Shown here in pieces: positions 22,907-31,638 of a stretch of DNA of 64,000 nt. The notes under the pieces were generated by a model. It saw nothing but the letters and a program-made list of their open reading frames with translations. It searched no databases and was not told the origin of the DNA. Position numbers and translations under genes: made by a program. Origin of the DNA: Tetradesmus obliquus (taxonomy: Eukaryota > Chlorophyta > Chlorophyceae > Sphaeropleales > Scenedesmaceae); the NCBI GenBank assembly GCA_030272155.1, contig CP126198.1, forward strand, positions 2,294,001-2,358,000, given 5' to 3'. Position 1 is the first letter of the stretch. Each line of letters starts with the position of its first letter.

Positions 22907-25348
22907 GGCAGCCACTGCGCAGTTGAGAAGTCAGTGGCATGGCTTGTACCATTGAGTCAAGCCAAGCTGCAATGTATCCCTGCTGCTGAAACCCTCAGCC
23001 TTGCACCCAAGCCTCACTTGTGCTTTTCCTCGATGTACTTTGCCATCTCCTCCTCGGTTTGCTCGCGCTCCCAACAGCATCCTAGGTTGCCACCAAAACT
23101 GTCTTGCACCCTATACCCTTTTGACCCCACCTCGGCAGCCCAAAACTCAACCCCTGCAGCCTCACTTGTACTTTTCCTCGATGTACTTTGCCATCTCTTC
23201 TTCTGTCTGCTCACGCTTGTCGCCGCGCCGCAGCTCCAGGTCGCGGTAGTGCGCGGCAGCGTTAGCGCCCCCAAGCTCCTCACCCCCCAGGTCCTCCTCA
23301 TGAGCAAGCATGTCGTCCATCTCCTCCTGCAGGCATGAACCAGCAGGTTTCATTTTAGAAGAACTGAGATGCGTTCTGCTGCCTGCAGCACTGGCACTGC
23401 ATAAGACAGCTGGCAGTTGTCCTGCAGGTGCCGACTGCTGGTGTGCTTGCAATAGCTGCTCCACCTACTGCATTTTCTGCTACAATCCAATGCTCTGCCA
23501 TTACCAGTAAGGCACCATTTGAGACTACCCCAGTGCTGCCAGTGCTGCCAGTGCTGCACTGCGACAAGACGTCACAGCCGGTGCAGCACCACCAATGCAC
23601 ACTCACGCAGCTGCCACTGCGCACGTGCAGCATACGTGCACAGCACCACTCACGTCTGCCTCCTCCTCCTCTTCATCGCTGTCCACTGCTGCTATGTCAT
23701 CAATGAAGCGGGACGCCTTGGGCCGCTTCCTGCCGCCGCCTCCATCGCCCTCCTCTTCCTCATCATCGTCCTGCAGGAGGTGTTTTAACAAGCACGGCAG
23801 CAAGACTGACTTACACACAAGCATTGTGACGTTCTGCAGCATTGGTGCTTGGGTACTGCTTGCAGGGCAAATGTTGTGCTGTGTCGGTAGCTGCCGGGAG
23901 CTGGTGCAGCACTGCCGCGTCTCTTGCGAGCACAGAGGCATCAGCAGTAACACCTGCAGGTGTGCTGCCGCTGCAAGCCTGAAGCAGCTGCTGTGTACTG
24001 CTAGCATGCTGCTGACATGACCATTGCCTTGCAGGATGCTGCTTTACTGGCGTGTATCCCCTGACATGTGCCGGCAGCCCCTCCTAGTGCCGGCGCTATG
24101 GCTGCTGCCACTGCTGTCATTGCCACTGCTGCCGTAGCCGCCGCTGGCACTGCTGCTCCTGCCTCTGCATAGCTGGCAACAGCCCACTGCACATGCTGCG
24201 GGCACTATGGCTGTGGCAACAGCCGCTGCTGCCGCTGGTGTTGCACTGCAATACAGAAGGCCGCTAGCATTGCTGCTCACTGCCGTTGCACCGCCGGCAA
24301 CAGCTCCACTGCACATGCTGCGGGCAAAATGGCTCTGGTGAGAGCCACTGCCACTACAGCTGCTGCTACTGCCAGCAGCACTGCTGGCAACACGCATGCA
24401 TGCTGTGCATAATGATCAGCGGCAGGCCTCACCTCATCTGCCTCATCTGCCTCTATGAACTGCGATTTCTTGCGCTTGCTGCCGCTGGCGGCCTTGCCCT
24501 TGGCCCCCCTGCTGCTGCTGGCTTTGGCCTTGCTGGCTTTGCTGCTGCGGCCTTTGCCGGCATCCTCCTCTTCCTCCTCCTCTAGCTCCTCTTCCTGCAA
24601 GCATTGAGTTTGATATATAAAGCAGAGTTAAAAGCACCAACATGTTATTGCGAATGAAATGCGCTTGTCAAACTGTTGCCTTGCTGTTGCAGTGGACACC
24701 CTGGCACCACCAGCTTGCTGCAATACTGCAAGCCCTGCAGAGTGCCTAAACACAGGAACAAGGTGCTACATCCAGCTGTGCCTAACAGCCTGCAGCAACC
24801 ACCGTGCACCAGCAGCAGCAGCGTGCAGCCTGCCAACTCATGTTGTCCATTGGACCAGGTGCACATGCGTGCTTGCTGCAGTGATCCTTCACTGCTCTAC
24901 GCATGCTGCTTAGCTGCTGGTAACCATCAGCTGCTGATACTGCAAAGGCAGACAAGCTGCTGCACCCACATCATCATCTCCGCCGGAGCCTCCCTCAAAG
25001 TCGCTGTCCTCCTCTTCCTCGAACTCCTGCAAGCAAAAGCACAGCAGAGCAGCCAATTTGAGTAAACACATGGCAACGCATACCACAAACATAGTCACAT
25101 GGCGGCCACCGCAGAGCCTTTGCGGGAATCAGACATGCAGCATGTGTTCTCTGCTGGGTTGAATGCCTACAAGGTACCAACGAATGGCTGCAGTGCAAGG
25201 TGAATGGCTAGACAAGTTGGGCAGCCCAAGCGCTGCAAGTGCAGGGATGGCAGTAACACCACCACAGCATGCTAGCTCGGTGGAAGGCTGCTTTCTGCAG
25301 ATGGCAAATGCAAAGGTGCTTTACCTGCTCCTCCTCATCCCTGGCCAT
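11592..25348 (-). CDS. SPT5: SPT5, large subunit of DSIF transcription elongation factor
   Basis: SPT5 with SPT4 forms DSIF, which clamps RNA polymerase II and controls pausing and elongation. ATG 25348 opens MARDEEEQ, with donor GTAAAG. Exons read by eye: 25325-25348, 24970-25026, 24433-24594, 23654-23770, 23166-23326, 22602-22721, 22253-22400, 21778-21951, 21064-21157, 20501-20639, 19944-19998, 19503-19577, 18975-19095, 18189-18298, 17129-17291, 15928-16079, 15420-15567, 14626-14984, 14121-14387, 13356 or 13579 to 12966, 12531-12617, 11592-12190. The order is acidic N-terminus (EEEEDSDFEGG, KRPKASRFIDDI), NGN domain (DPGLFIVTC, EREACMQLLQKCYNMAERG), then KOW domains (DSWVRVRGGLYKDDLAKV, GDHVRVLSGPHGG, GGKYELHDLVQLD, GGPYARYKGRVKQ). 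A CTR with TPLHPSMGGA/MTPMHP units follows, then a C-terminal KOW ending GGDAVLEDGDVIDRTMLGKL. The CTR threonines are the expected P-TEFb targets. More than 14 exon edges have tandem relics. One or two small exons may be missed. Confidence 0.93.
13221..13579 (-). repeat. Duplicated SPT5 CTR exon start
   Basis: The TPLHPSMGGATPLHP...MTPMHPGM coding block with its CTGCAG acceptor occurs at 13230-13356 and again at about 13460-13573 (TQLHPSMGGATPLHPRMGG...). Both have intact acceptors and open frames, so the upstream copy could be a used CTR exon rather than a relic. Inside each copy the unit is itself a 21-24 bp tandem repeat. Confidence 0.85.
13850..14215 (-). repeat. Duplicated 3' edge of SPT5 KOW exon (14121-14387), with intron flank
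   Basis: About 90 bp encoding GPMGGFGGFNPAAAAAGGVPRTPAHAMQ plus the donor recurs at 13895-13985 and 14121-14212. The intron flank ACCAACCAATGCCCATGCA is also copied (13850 and 14069). The unit is about 218 bp. The left copy has frame differences and lies in the intron. Confidence 0.93.
14936..15142 (-). repeat. Duplicated 5' edge of SPT5 exon 14626-14984
   Basis: The block reading GTVHAISRGVLFLRDPKL with its acceptor occurs at 14936-14990 (functional) and at 15083-15139 (intron). They are about 147 bp apart, with a CAG-run region between them. Confidence 0.93.
15568..15606 (-). repeat. (CTG)n tract abutting an SPT5 acceptor
   Basis: Thirteen or so CTG triplets on the coding strand end directly in CTGCAG|GAATCTGAC, the start of the exon at 15567. 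Confidence 0.9.
16009..16500 (-). repeat. Four copies of the 5' edge of SPT5 exon 15928-16079
   Basis: Copies begin near 16009, 16168 and 16309, with a truncated one at 16458-16500. Each reads GIEVL.GKYEL on the minus strand after a (CTG)n CAG acceptor, and the first three also share the intron block TGACCACTGCTGCTG. Periods are about 159, 141 and 150 bp. The copy nearest the rest of the exon (16009-16079) is the functional one. Confidence 0.94.
16547..16602. repeat. (CCAG)n microsatellite in SPT5 intron
   Basis: GCCAGCCAGCCGG-type tetranucleotide repeats. A second cluster lies at 16976-17030, next to the middle copy of the 16735-17300 duplication, so the same simple repeat sits beside two copies. 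Confidence 0.8.
16735..17300 (-). repeat. Three copies of SPT5 exon 17129-17291, two truncated
   Basis: Blocks at 16745-16800, 16862-16975 and 17122-17291 encode FLKDLTEAAADSSTG with the donor AG|GTGAG. The middle copy extends further, through LPDTQKEELKV. The copies shorten with distance from the functional exon (17129-17291). Confidence 0.92.
17246..17565 (-). repeat. Three copies of the 5' edge of SPT5 exon 17129-17291
   Basis: The acceptor and first codons (AGDHVRVLSGPHG) recur near 17246-17295 (functional), 17388-17415 and 17490-17550. The flanking intron blocks CGCAGCAGATGGTG are also shared. Thus both ends of the same exon are duplicated independently, in opposite directions. Confidence 0.92.
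17716..18246 (-). repeat. Three copies of the 3' edge of SPT5 exon 18189-18298
   Basis: Blocks at 17722-17770, 17860-17912 and 18183-18246 carry MADQVVELDEVQKLFK and the donor. The functional copy has an extra ELEL duplication. A dispersed repeat (17978-18144) has inserted between the second and third copies. Confidence 0.93.
17978..18144 (+). mobile_element. Dispersed SINE-like repeat, copy A
   Basis: About 165 bp, starting ATGAGATGAGCGC and ending in a TCAC tetranucleotide tail. Two self-complementary segments are visible: GTGTGG...CCACAC around CCAGGGGC/GCCCCTGG, and ACCCAGG...CCTGGGT. It is flanked by CAATCACTGCA on both sides (17967-17977 and 18145-18155), a probable 11 bp target-site duplication. 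It sits in an SPT5 intron and has no coding capacity. Two other copies are in this window. Confidence 0.8.
18487..19030 (-). repeat. Five copies of the 3' edge of SPT5 exon 18975-19095
   Basis: The block GDRVVVVAGDLNTLEG with its donor recurs near 18487, 18680, 18778, 18876 and 18971 at about 97 bp spacing (193 for the farthest). Later copies share the intron block TTTGCAAATAACAATGAAACC. The farthest copy is the most diverged. The one at 18971 is continuous with the exon. Confidence 0.95.
19053..19345 (-). repeat. Three copies of the 5' edge of SPT5 exon 18975-19095
   Basis: DPTSGLKQLLKALPDG with its acceptor occurs at 19053-19095 (functional), 19182-19224 and 19297-19342. Periods are about 125 and 118 bp. 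The farthest has lost the CAG acceptor. Confidence 0.93.
19578..19620 (-). repeat. (CTG)n tract abutting an SPT5 acceptor
   Basis: About 14 CTG triplets on the coding strand run directly into CTGCAG|GATGTGGCG, the start of the exon at 19577. Confidence 0.9.
19809..19990 (-). repeat. Two copies of the SPT5 YTLKGLILQ exon end
   Basis: YTLKGLILQ|GTGGGG (19944-19975) recurs as FTLKGLMLQ|GTGGGG at 19816-19850, 125 bp away. The left copy follows its own in-frame stretch, so use as an alternative exon cannot be excluded. Confidence 0.88.
20266..20560 (-). repeat. Three copies of the 3' edge of SPT5 exon 20501-20639
   Basis: PVGKDRNDPNVFTLNTH plus donor recurs at about 20268, 20392 and 20513. The two relics are nearly identical over some 125 bp, including intron sequence, so the second duplication step is recent. 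Confidence 0.94.
20825..21370 (-). repeat. Copies of both edges of SPT5 exon 21064-21157
   Basis: The donor side (MAKDHMGGG|GTGAGGCG) recurs at 20825-20895 and 20950-20985 beside the functional 21058-21095; the relics also share GATGCCGAAAGGTATGGCTTAC. The acceptor side (DVDFAGGRATIKLVP) recurs at 21200-21257 and 21316-21368 beside the functional 21110-21157. Both exon ends have been multiplied outwards. Confidence 0.92.
21510..21830 (-). repeat. Three copies of the 3' edge of SPT5 exon 21778-21951
   Basis: VRGGLYKDDLAKV with donor occurs at 21516-21562, 21631-21672 and 21776-21822. The last is functional. Confidence 0.93.
22650..22905 (-). repeat. Duplicated SPT5 NGN-exon start plus two long CTG tracts
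   Basis: The acidic exon start EADYDDEEDDYGHY (22680-22721) is preceded on the coding strand by about 17 CTG triplets (22722-22771). A diverged copy (22793-22837) is preceded by another ~22 triplets (22838-22905). The CTG tract was therefore inside the duplicated unit and has expanded in both. Confidence 0.92.
23010..23220 (-). repeat. Duplicated 3' edge of SPT5 exon 23166-23326
   Basis: EQTEEEMAKYIEEKYK with donor is at 23161-23210, and its relic EQTEEEMAKYIEEKHK at 23013-23072, about 148 bp away. Confidence 0.93.
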
Positions 25349-25879
25349 TGCTGCTGTTGCTGCTGAAGCCCCTCAGGGCCTGCTGCTGCAGCAGCAGCAG
25401 TACAGAGGCGTGCCCTTGCTGGTCGGGTATTGATGAGCAGCGTCTCCAGTTCTTGTTGAGTGTGTAAGTGTGCGATCACAAGTCACTGATCCGCCCACAG
25501 GAGCTCGCTACAACTAGAGGATGCAGCAGTTCAGATTGCTGTCAGCCAGTGCCATGCTCTTATGGCACTCGTTCCGGTTCCTGAATATCTTCCCTCGCAG
25601 ATGTACCTTTTACCTTTAGCACAGGGCGCCATGCAGAGTACCTGAGGAGTAACAGGTATGTTTGCTCAAACCGCTGCGACCCCTCGTTTCCTCAGCGTGT
25701 GGTGTATACATAGACAATCTCATCGTCATCAAACAACTTTTCTGTGGTGGACGCGTTCACTGTATGCTTGGCTTTGCACCCGCTGATTGTACGGCATCTC
25801 ACGTTGATCAAGTGCTGCCAATTCCACGCACCGGGTGCTGTGAAAGCGAACCAAGTTTCAGACGGTCACGGGTGGTCGC
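25349..25879. promoter_or_regulatory. Divergent promoter region, SPT5 and START-like gene
   Basis: The two genes start 531 bp apart on opposite strands, so this spacer must drive both. No named motif stands out. It lacks the trinucleotide runs of the flanking genes. Confidence 0.55.
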
Positions 25880-28800
25880 ATGGCAATGCCTGCAGCACAC
25901 AGCAGCAGCGCGCAGCAGCACCAGGCTGCATCTCCGGACCAGGATTCAGCAGTAGCAGAGGGCCCATCAGTGGATAGCTGGAGCGAAAAGGACCAGCGAA
26001 TTGTTGTCAGTCAACCCGCAAGTGGATTCCTGTATGACCTGATCCTCAGGGCGAAGGTGTGCTGACTTTCAGGACTGGTGCCAGACTGGGTTGCAGCTGC
26101 TGCTGTGTGGGAACTGTCAACGACTGTCATGCATGCATGCGGGCATCAGTGGCATGCAAGTCAGTCGATTGTTGTATGGAGCAAATTCCATCCCAGCACT
26201 TATGCGTCAAGCCAGCGCAAGCGTGCCTTTAACATCAGCAGCTTGCAGGAACAATTTGATTCTTGCTATGACGCACATAAGCACAGTATAGTAGCGGCTG
26301 GTGGTCCTCAGCTATGCATGCGTACCAAACCTTGTGCATGTGCTCCACATGTCTGCAGATTGTTGCTCCCCCTGATGATGTGTACAGCGTGCTGAGGGAT
26401 CCCAGTGAGTGTGGCTGGAGCGGCCATGAGCAGCAGGCAGATGCAGCAGCCTAGCAGTGATGAATCAGCACTGACTTAGCTGAGACAGCTTTTTGTGGTG
26501 CTGCTGAAAGTCATCACACAACATTGCAGCGGTCTCACCTGCAGCACAGCACACTGGCACAGTAGCCAATGAGGGCTGATAAGGTTGAGATGCATGGTGA
26601 TGGACATTCTCAGGCCTCTCGCAGTGCAGTGTGGGTGTATGCATGCATGCAGCGGGTGCCTGGTATGTGTTGCAGCAGCAGCTGTGGCTGGCAGCACTGC
26701 ATGCATAGGCAGCAGTCCTTTGCAGGAAACACGCCATCATATCCATTACATGTCTGCCACAGCAGCACTGCCCATCTCATGCACACTGCACATGCAGCAC
26801 CTGCTATGCTGGCTGTGGCAGTGTCGCACTTTGGTGTGCTTGTGCATGAAACATTCTCCAACTGCTTATGCCTAGGTCCAGCCATTCCCCTCTCTGACTG
26901 TGGTCATGTTTGACCGCCTTGTTATGTTACGTTTGACCAGATTCGCACGAGATCTTCCGCGGCATCAAAGACACGCTGCACCGCACCACACTGGAGGATG
27001 ATGGCAAGGGTGCCAGGAAGCTGCGCATCGGGCACAGGGCAGTCACCAAGTTCCTGTGGCTGTCAGTCACCTTTGACACAGGTGCGTGGGGTTGTGCGGC
27101 TGTGATGAACTTGGTGGACCTTTCTTGGCGACGGCAAGAAGGCCCGCGAACTGCGCATGGGGCGCACAGCAGTGGCAAACTTCCTGTGGGTGTCGGTTGT
27201 GTGTATGACAAAGGTGCAAGGGGTCGTGGCTATTTGTGATGTTTGAGGATGACGGCAAGGGCTTGCGCAAGCTGCGCATCGGGCACAGGGCGGTCACCAA
27301 GTTCCTGTGGCTGTCAGTCACCTTTGACACAGGTGCGTGGGGTTGTGGCTGCTTGCGACCTTAGAGTGTGGGTGTTTTCAAACGGTGCCAGGAAGCTGCG
27401 CATCGGGCACAGGGCAGTCACCAAGTTCCTGTGGCTGTCTGTCACCTTTGACACAGGTGCGCGGGTGTTATTTGAATGTTTGTTACCTGTGGCTGTCTGT
27501 TGCTTTGATACAGGTGTGTGGGGTTGTGCGGCTGGGGGTGATTCTGGTTGGCTTTTGTAGGGTACTTGGCGTTCATACTTCCTGTGGGTGATGGTGATGT
27601 ATGACAAGGCAATCATGATGGCAGCAAGGAAATGTATTGGCACAAGACTAGCACAGCCGAACTCGAACCCTGCAAAGAAACGACAGCACGGTACAGGCGA
27701 ACCAGACCACCGCAAAAAGCCACGGTTTAGATGAGCGCACGCAAGCGATACGCCCCGCTTGTGCCCTAGGGCGCAAGTGGACGGGTAGAGGGTGTGGAGC
27801 CCAGGGGCGCCGCCCCTGGCCACACACACCCTCTTAGCCTTAACTTACCCAGGAGCTGCAGAGCTGCCTGGGTAGTCACTCACTCACTCACTGATGTATG
27901 ACGCATGTGTGTGGGTTTGTGCTCTAGTGTTATATGTGAGCATGATCTGCTTCACACCAACACAGGCAACACCGTCAATCTAAAGGCACTTGTGACTGCT
28001 GCTGCTGTGCCTGCAGAGCTGTTTGTGTGGGAGGACGACAACGCGCGCACCATCCTTTTCACCCTGCCACATGAATGCTTCTTCCTGCCCCCTGCAACAC
28101 CTATGATGACACCATCTCACACTCATGGCCACACTTGCCGGTTGCCGCTGTGCTTGCAGAGCTAGTTGTGTGGGAGGATGACAACGCGCGCACCATCCAC
28201 TTCACGAACGCGTGCATCAACACCAGTCCAAAGGCACTTATGACCGCCTTTTGCTTCTGCTGCTGCCTGCAGAGCTGTTTGTGTGGGAGGATGACAACGC
28301 GCGTACCATCCGCTTCACCAACGCGCGCAACGACGGCTTTATGAAGAAGTTTGACGGCACCTGGAATGTGCAGCCCTTCACGCAGAGCACGCTGGACAGC
28401 ATCTACAGGCCAGGCCAGCAGCAGCAGCAGCAGCAGCATGGCTGGCTGGCGCCGGGCTCAGCACTGTCAGCGCTGCAGCAGCGTGAGTTGGATGCTGGCC
28501 TGCTTGGCTTGTCTGGCCTCATTGTTGCCGCAGCAGGTGCTTGTTTCATTCAGCGATCACTAAATGCGCGTGCTTGGTAATCCTACTAGGGTCACGCCAG
28601 CATTGACCCGCTCCTGTTGTGCACCTCGGTGGTGCAGCACAGCGCCATTTCATTGGCGTTCATTTCACATCTGCTGCATGCCTTGTTGTCTGTCTCTTTC
28701 GCAGGCCTGCACAACGGCAGCAGCCAGGACTGCTCCACACTAGTGACGCTGGAGCAGGCGCTAGCCCCAAAAGCCCGCCCCCCTGGGCCCCTGATGCACC

Positions 28801-29144
28801 TGGTGCGGGGGCTGTGTGCGCGCGTGCTGCAGAACATGATGGCAGACCTGCGGCTAGAGGTGCAGCGGCGGCGGCAGCTTGAAGCAGCAGAGGATGCAGC
28901 AGCAGCGAAGTCTGCGAAGGGCAAGGGCGGGAAGAAGGTGGTGTCATCGCTGCCGGTTGCGAGTATCACCGCCAGCAGCATGCGCAGCAGCAGCATGCGC
29001 AGCAGCAGCAGCAGCATGGACGGTGCGTGGGAGCTGAACAGTGCGGCAAGCAGCAGGAAGACAAACAGCAGCAGCAGTGGCTTCCTGTCTCTGCCGGATC
29101 TGCTGGCAGCGGCAGTGCCTTTAGAGATCACCATCAGGCTGTGA
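25880..29144 (+). CDS. START/polyketide-cyclase (COQ10-like) domain protein
   Basis: Recognisable pieces follow the order of a START-like cyclase. A first exon 25880-26056 (MAMPAAHSSS...FLYDLILRAK) leads to an exon near 26361-26402 (IVAPPDDVYSVLRDP) and one near 26941-27091 (SHEIFRGIKDTLHRTTLE...LWLSVTFDT). The exon from about 28271 reads ELFVWEDDNARTIRFTNARN and FMKKFDGTWNVQPF, the family's ligand-fold hallmark, and is followed by a Gln run. The last exon is about 28705-29144 (GLHNGSSQDCSTLVTLEQAL...VRGLCARVLQNMMADLRLEVQRRRQ). These splice in phase where tested (DP|N|SHEIF, FDT|E|LFVW). Such proteins bind lipids or quinones; the plant and algal members are often chloroplast proteins. The exact ligand is unknown. 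TGTAA at about 29198 and 29215 follows the stop. Several exon edges have relic copies. Confidence 0.75.
26995..27530 (+). repeat. Up to five copies of the 3' edge of a START-gene exon
   Basis: The block KLRIGHRAVTKFLWLSVTFDTG with its GTGCG-type donor occurs near 26995 (functional), 27130 (diverged), 27248, 27383 and 27486 (short). The last copies keep the ACAGGTGYGYGG donor region but lose the coding part. This is a clear decay series. Confidence 0.93.
27729..27892 (+). mobile_element. Dispersed SINE-like repeat, copy B
   Basis: Nearly identical to copy A over ~165 bp, from AGATGAGCGCACGC to the (TCAC)n tail, in the same orientation. It is inserted in a START-gene intron between duplicated exon relics. 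No clear target-site duplication is visible. Confidence 0.85.
27985..28330 (+). repeat. Three copies of the 5' edge of a START-gene exon
   Basis: Acceptor plus ELFVWEDDNARTI occurs near 28017, 28160 and 28271. Each is preceded by AAGGCACTT and TGCTG-rich intron ends. The third copy is the functional one. Confidence 0.94.
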
Positions 29145-30466
29145 ATGGCGGGGCATGCCATTGCGGCTGCTGCAATGGTGTACACTGTGTGCATATATTG
29201 TAAGTACAGCGTATTGTAAGGTGTGAGTGTCAGAATCCATGCTGCTGGTGCGCAGTACCTGTAGTTATGTTCCTGCATGTTTGGGGCGCGCTTGTGCATT
29301 GTTGCGGTGCTATCATGTTGGTGCCACGACATGCAATGCAGAACTTTGATGGAAGAACCTGATGCTGATTCTCCAAAGATACAGCCGCATGGGGCCCAAA
29401 CAGCAGAGATTGTGGTGAATAAGACATTGATGTTCTTGACATATTTCCGCTTTATCAGTACGCGTCACAAGCTCGCTGCTGCTGGCAAGTGTGCATATAT
29501 CTGTGTTATTCTGCAGTGTCATTGTTAGTTTGGGATCAGTTCCCCAGCACACCTGCTGTTATCCTTGTTGTTGTAAGCATCTCATTGCTGTGAGCATCTC
29601 GTGTGAGCATGCATGCATGTACATGCTGTTTATCTTGTGATTTTACAGGCCAAGAATGTGCTGCAAATGACAACATGCATGCATAAAGCAGCATGTGTTG
29701 GGGTAATTGTGCGGCTTTCGCCTTGCATGCAAGGCGCGGGCCTAAACGTTGCTGTTAGACAATTGCTCAACTGCTTGGCTTTGTGGTAGTTCTCAAGATG
29801 TGATTGTCATGTTACTAAGGCTGTTTGTGTCTGCATGAGTGTTGGTGGTGGTAGTGTGGTGCAGCAGCCATGGAGCGGCTGGATAAACCCTAGCACATGA
29901 GGGACGTGTTCCAGGTAACACCACCCTGCAAGAACCTGGCCAAACGAATGTGGAATCGAGTGTGTCAAGATTATATGCTCAGTATGCTCACATAGTGTAG
30001 ACGCTGCAGCCCTCACAGCAAGGCCTGTGAGAACAGCTTGTGTCTATTGCTGCACCACTGATGATGCGCTTCTACGCTGAACGTTGCTTCACCAACTGTT
30101 AAGGTTGTAAACATGCCATTTAAATCACTAACAACATAATCACAGCTTTATGGCTAGGCTAGCGTGGGCGCTGCGGCCCGGTAGCCAGATCATGACGTTC
30201 CATGTCCCACGTAGGCAGAAATAGACGAGAAAGTAGGTCCGATCCTGCCGAAGCGGATGCCATGCGTCGTACCTGGACGAAAATTCGGCTTGCAGCTGCG
30301 CTGTGGTACGCACATGGGAACACAGCGTACTGCTGCTGTTGCAGCTGCTGTTGCCCTCCTCTGCTGCTGTTATAACCCTGTGAACAAATCGCAGCTTTCC
30401 TGGTGCTTGCTGTATGTTTTATAACTTCTGATGCACATCATGCATGCAATTGACACTGCCATGCAG
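29145..30466. other. Intergenic stretch, START-like gene to EI24
   Basis: No convincing gene. It contains the 3' UTR and TGTAA signals of the START-like gene on the left and the EI24 promoter, and possibly a first EI24 exon, on the right. It is more AT-rich than the genes and has almost no CAG runs. Confidence 0.5.
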
Positions 30467-31348
30467 GCAGCAGGGCCTATGGGAGGCGCTGCAGCTGCAG
30501 CGTTGTGTTGTGTTCTTTGTGCTAGACAGCTCTGGGAGGGTCCTGGTGGGTCAGCTGCTTTATGAGCTTTGTTTATGTTGTTATATCATACACCTTAAGT
30601 AGTGCACATTGCCCTGCATACAGAATGCGTGCTGTGACGCATGTATGCTTGCATGAGCTCGCATGTGATACCAACAGCTGCTTGCTTGGCCATAACTTGA
30701 GTGCACTGCTGATACAGCAATTGTTCACTGTCACTGCAGTCGCAAACAACCAAATGCTTTGTGGTGAATGGGCTCATCTACTTGGGCAGGTGAGCACAGC
30801 AACGCCACCAGCAAGCTACATGGCAGCAGCACCCAGCAAAACTTACACTACCTTGATGCTTGATGATGCTGTCCAAAAACCGCACAGCTTTGCCATTATG
30901 TTAGAGTAACTGCTGTGTGCAATAGCACAGTCATGCAGATGCTGCATGTGGGGCAGGCACACCCAACAACAACTGCTGTGGAAGTGCGTGGCCCTCACAC
31001 CATCACAGTGCAGTACCCTTTGCTCTGATTCCTGCTGCGGGAATGGTGGCATGTTGGGCTTGTTGTTGCACTGCTGATGCTGAATGTCACTGTTGCTGCC
31101 GCCACCGCTACTGCTGCTGCTGACCCGCTCGTGTGCCACGCCCTCTACACCACTGCAGCATTGCCTTAAACCACTACTGCACAACCAGAGCAGTCACCTG
31201 GCTGCTGCAGGCGTACGCACAGCCCGTGTATGGCGCAGCAGCCGTGGCAGCATGGCAGCAGCTGCTTGGACTGCTGTTCCAGCTGCTGTGGCTGATGCCG
31301 CTGTATGGCATCAGCATCATGGTCAGCTGCATCTGGTGAGCGGCGGCC

Positions 31349-31441
<93 letters not shown>

Positions 31442-31481
31442 AACATCAGCATCATGGTCAGCTGCATCTGGTGAGTGGTGC

Positions 31482-31530
<49 letters not shown>

Positions 31531-31570
31531 AACATCAGCATCATGGTCAGCTGCATCTGGTGAGTGGTGC

Positions 31571-31638
<68 letters not shown>

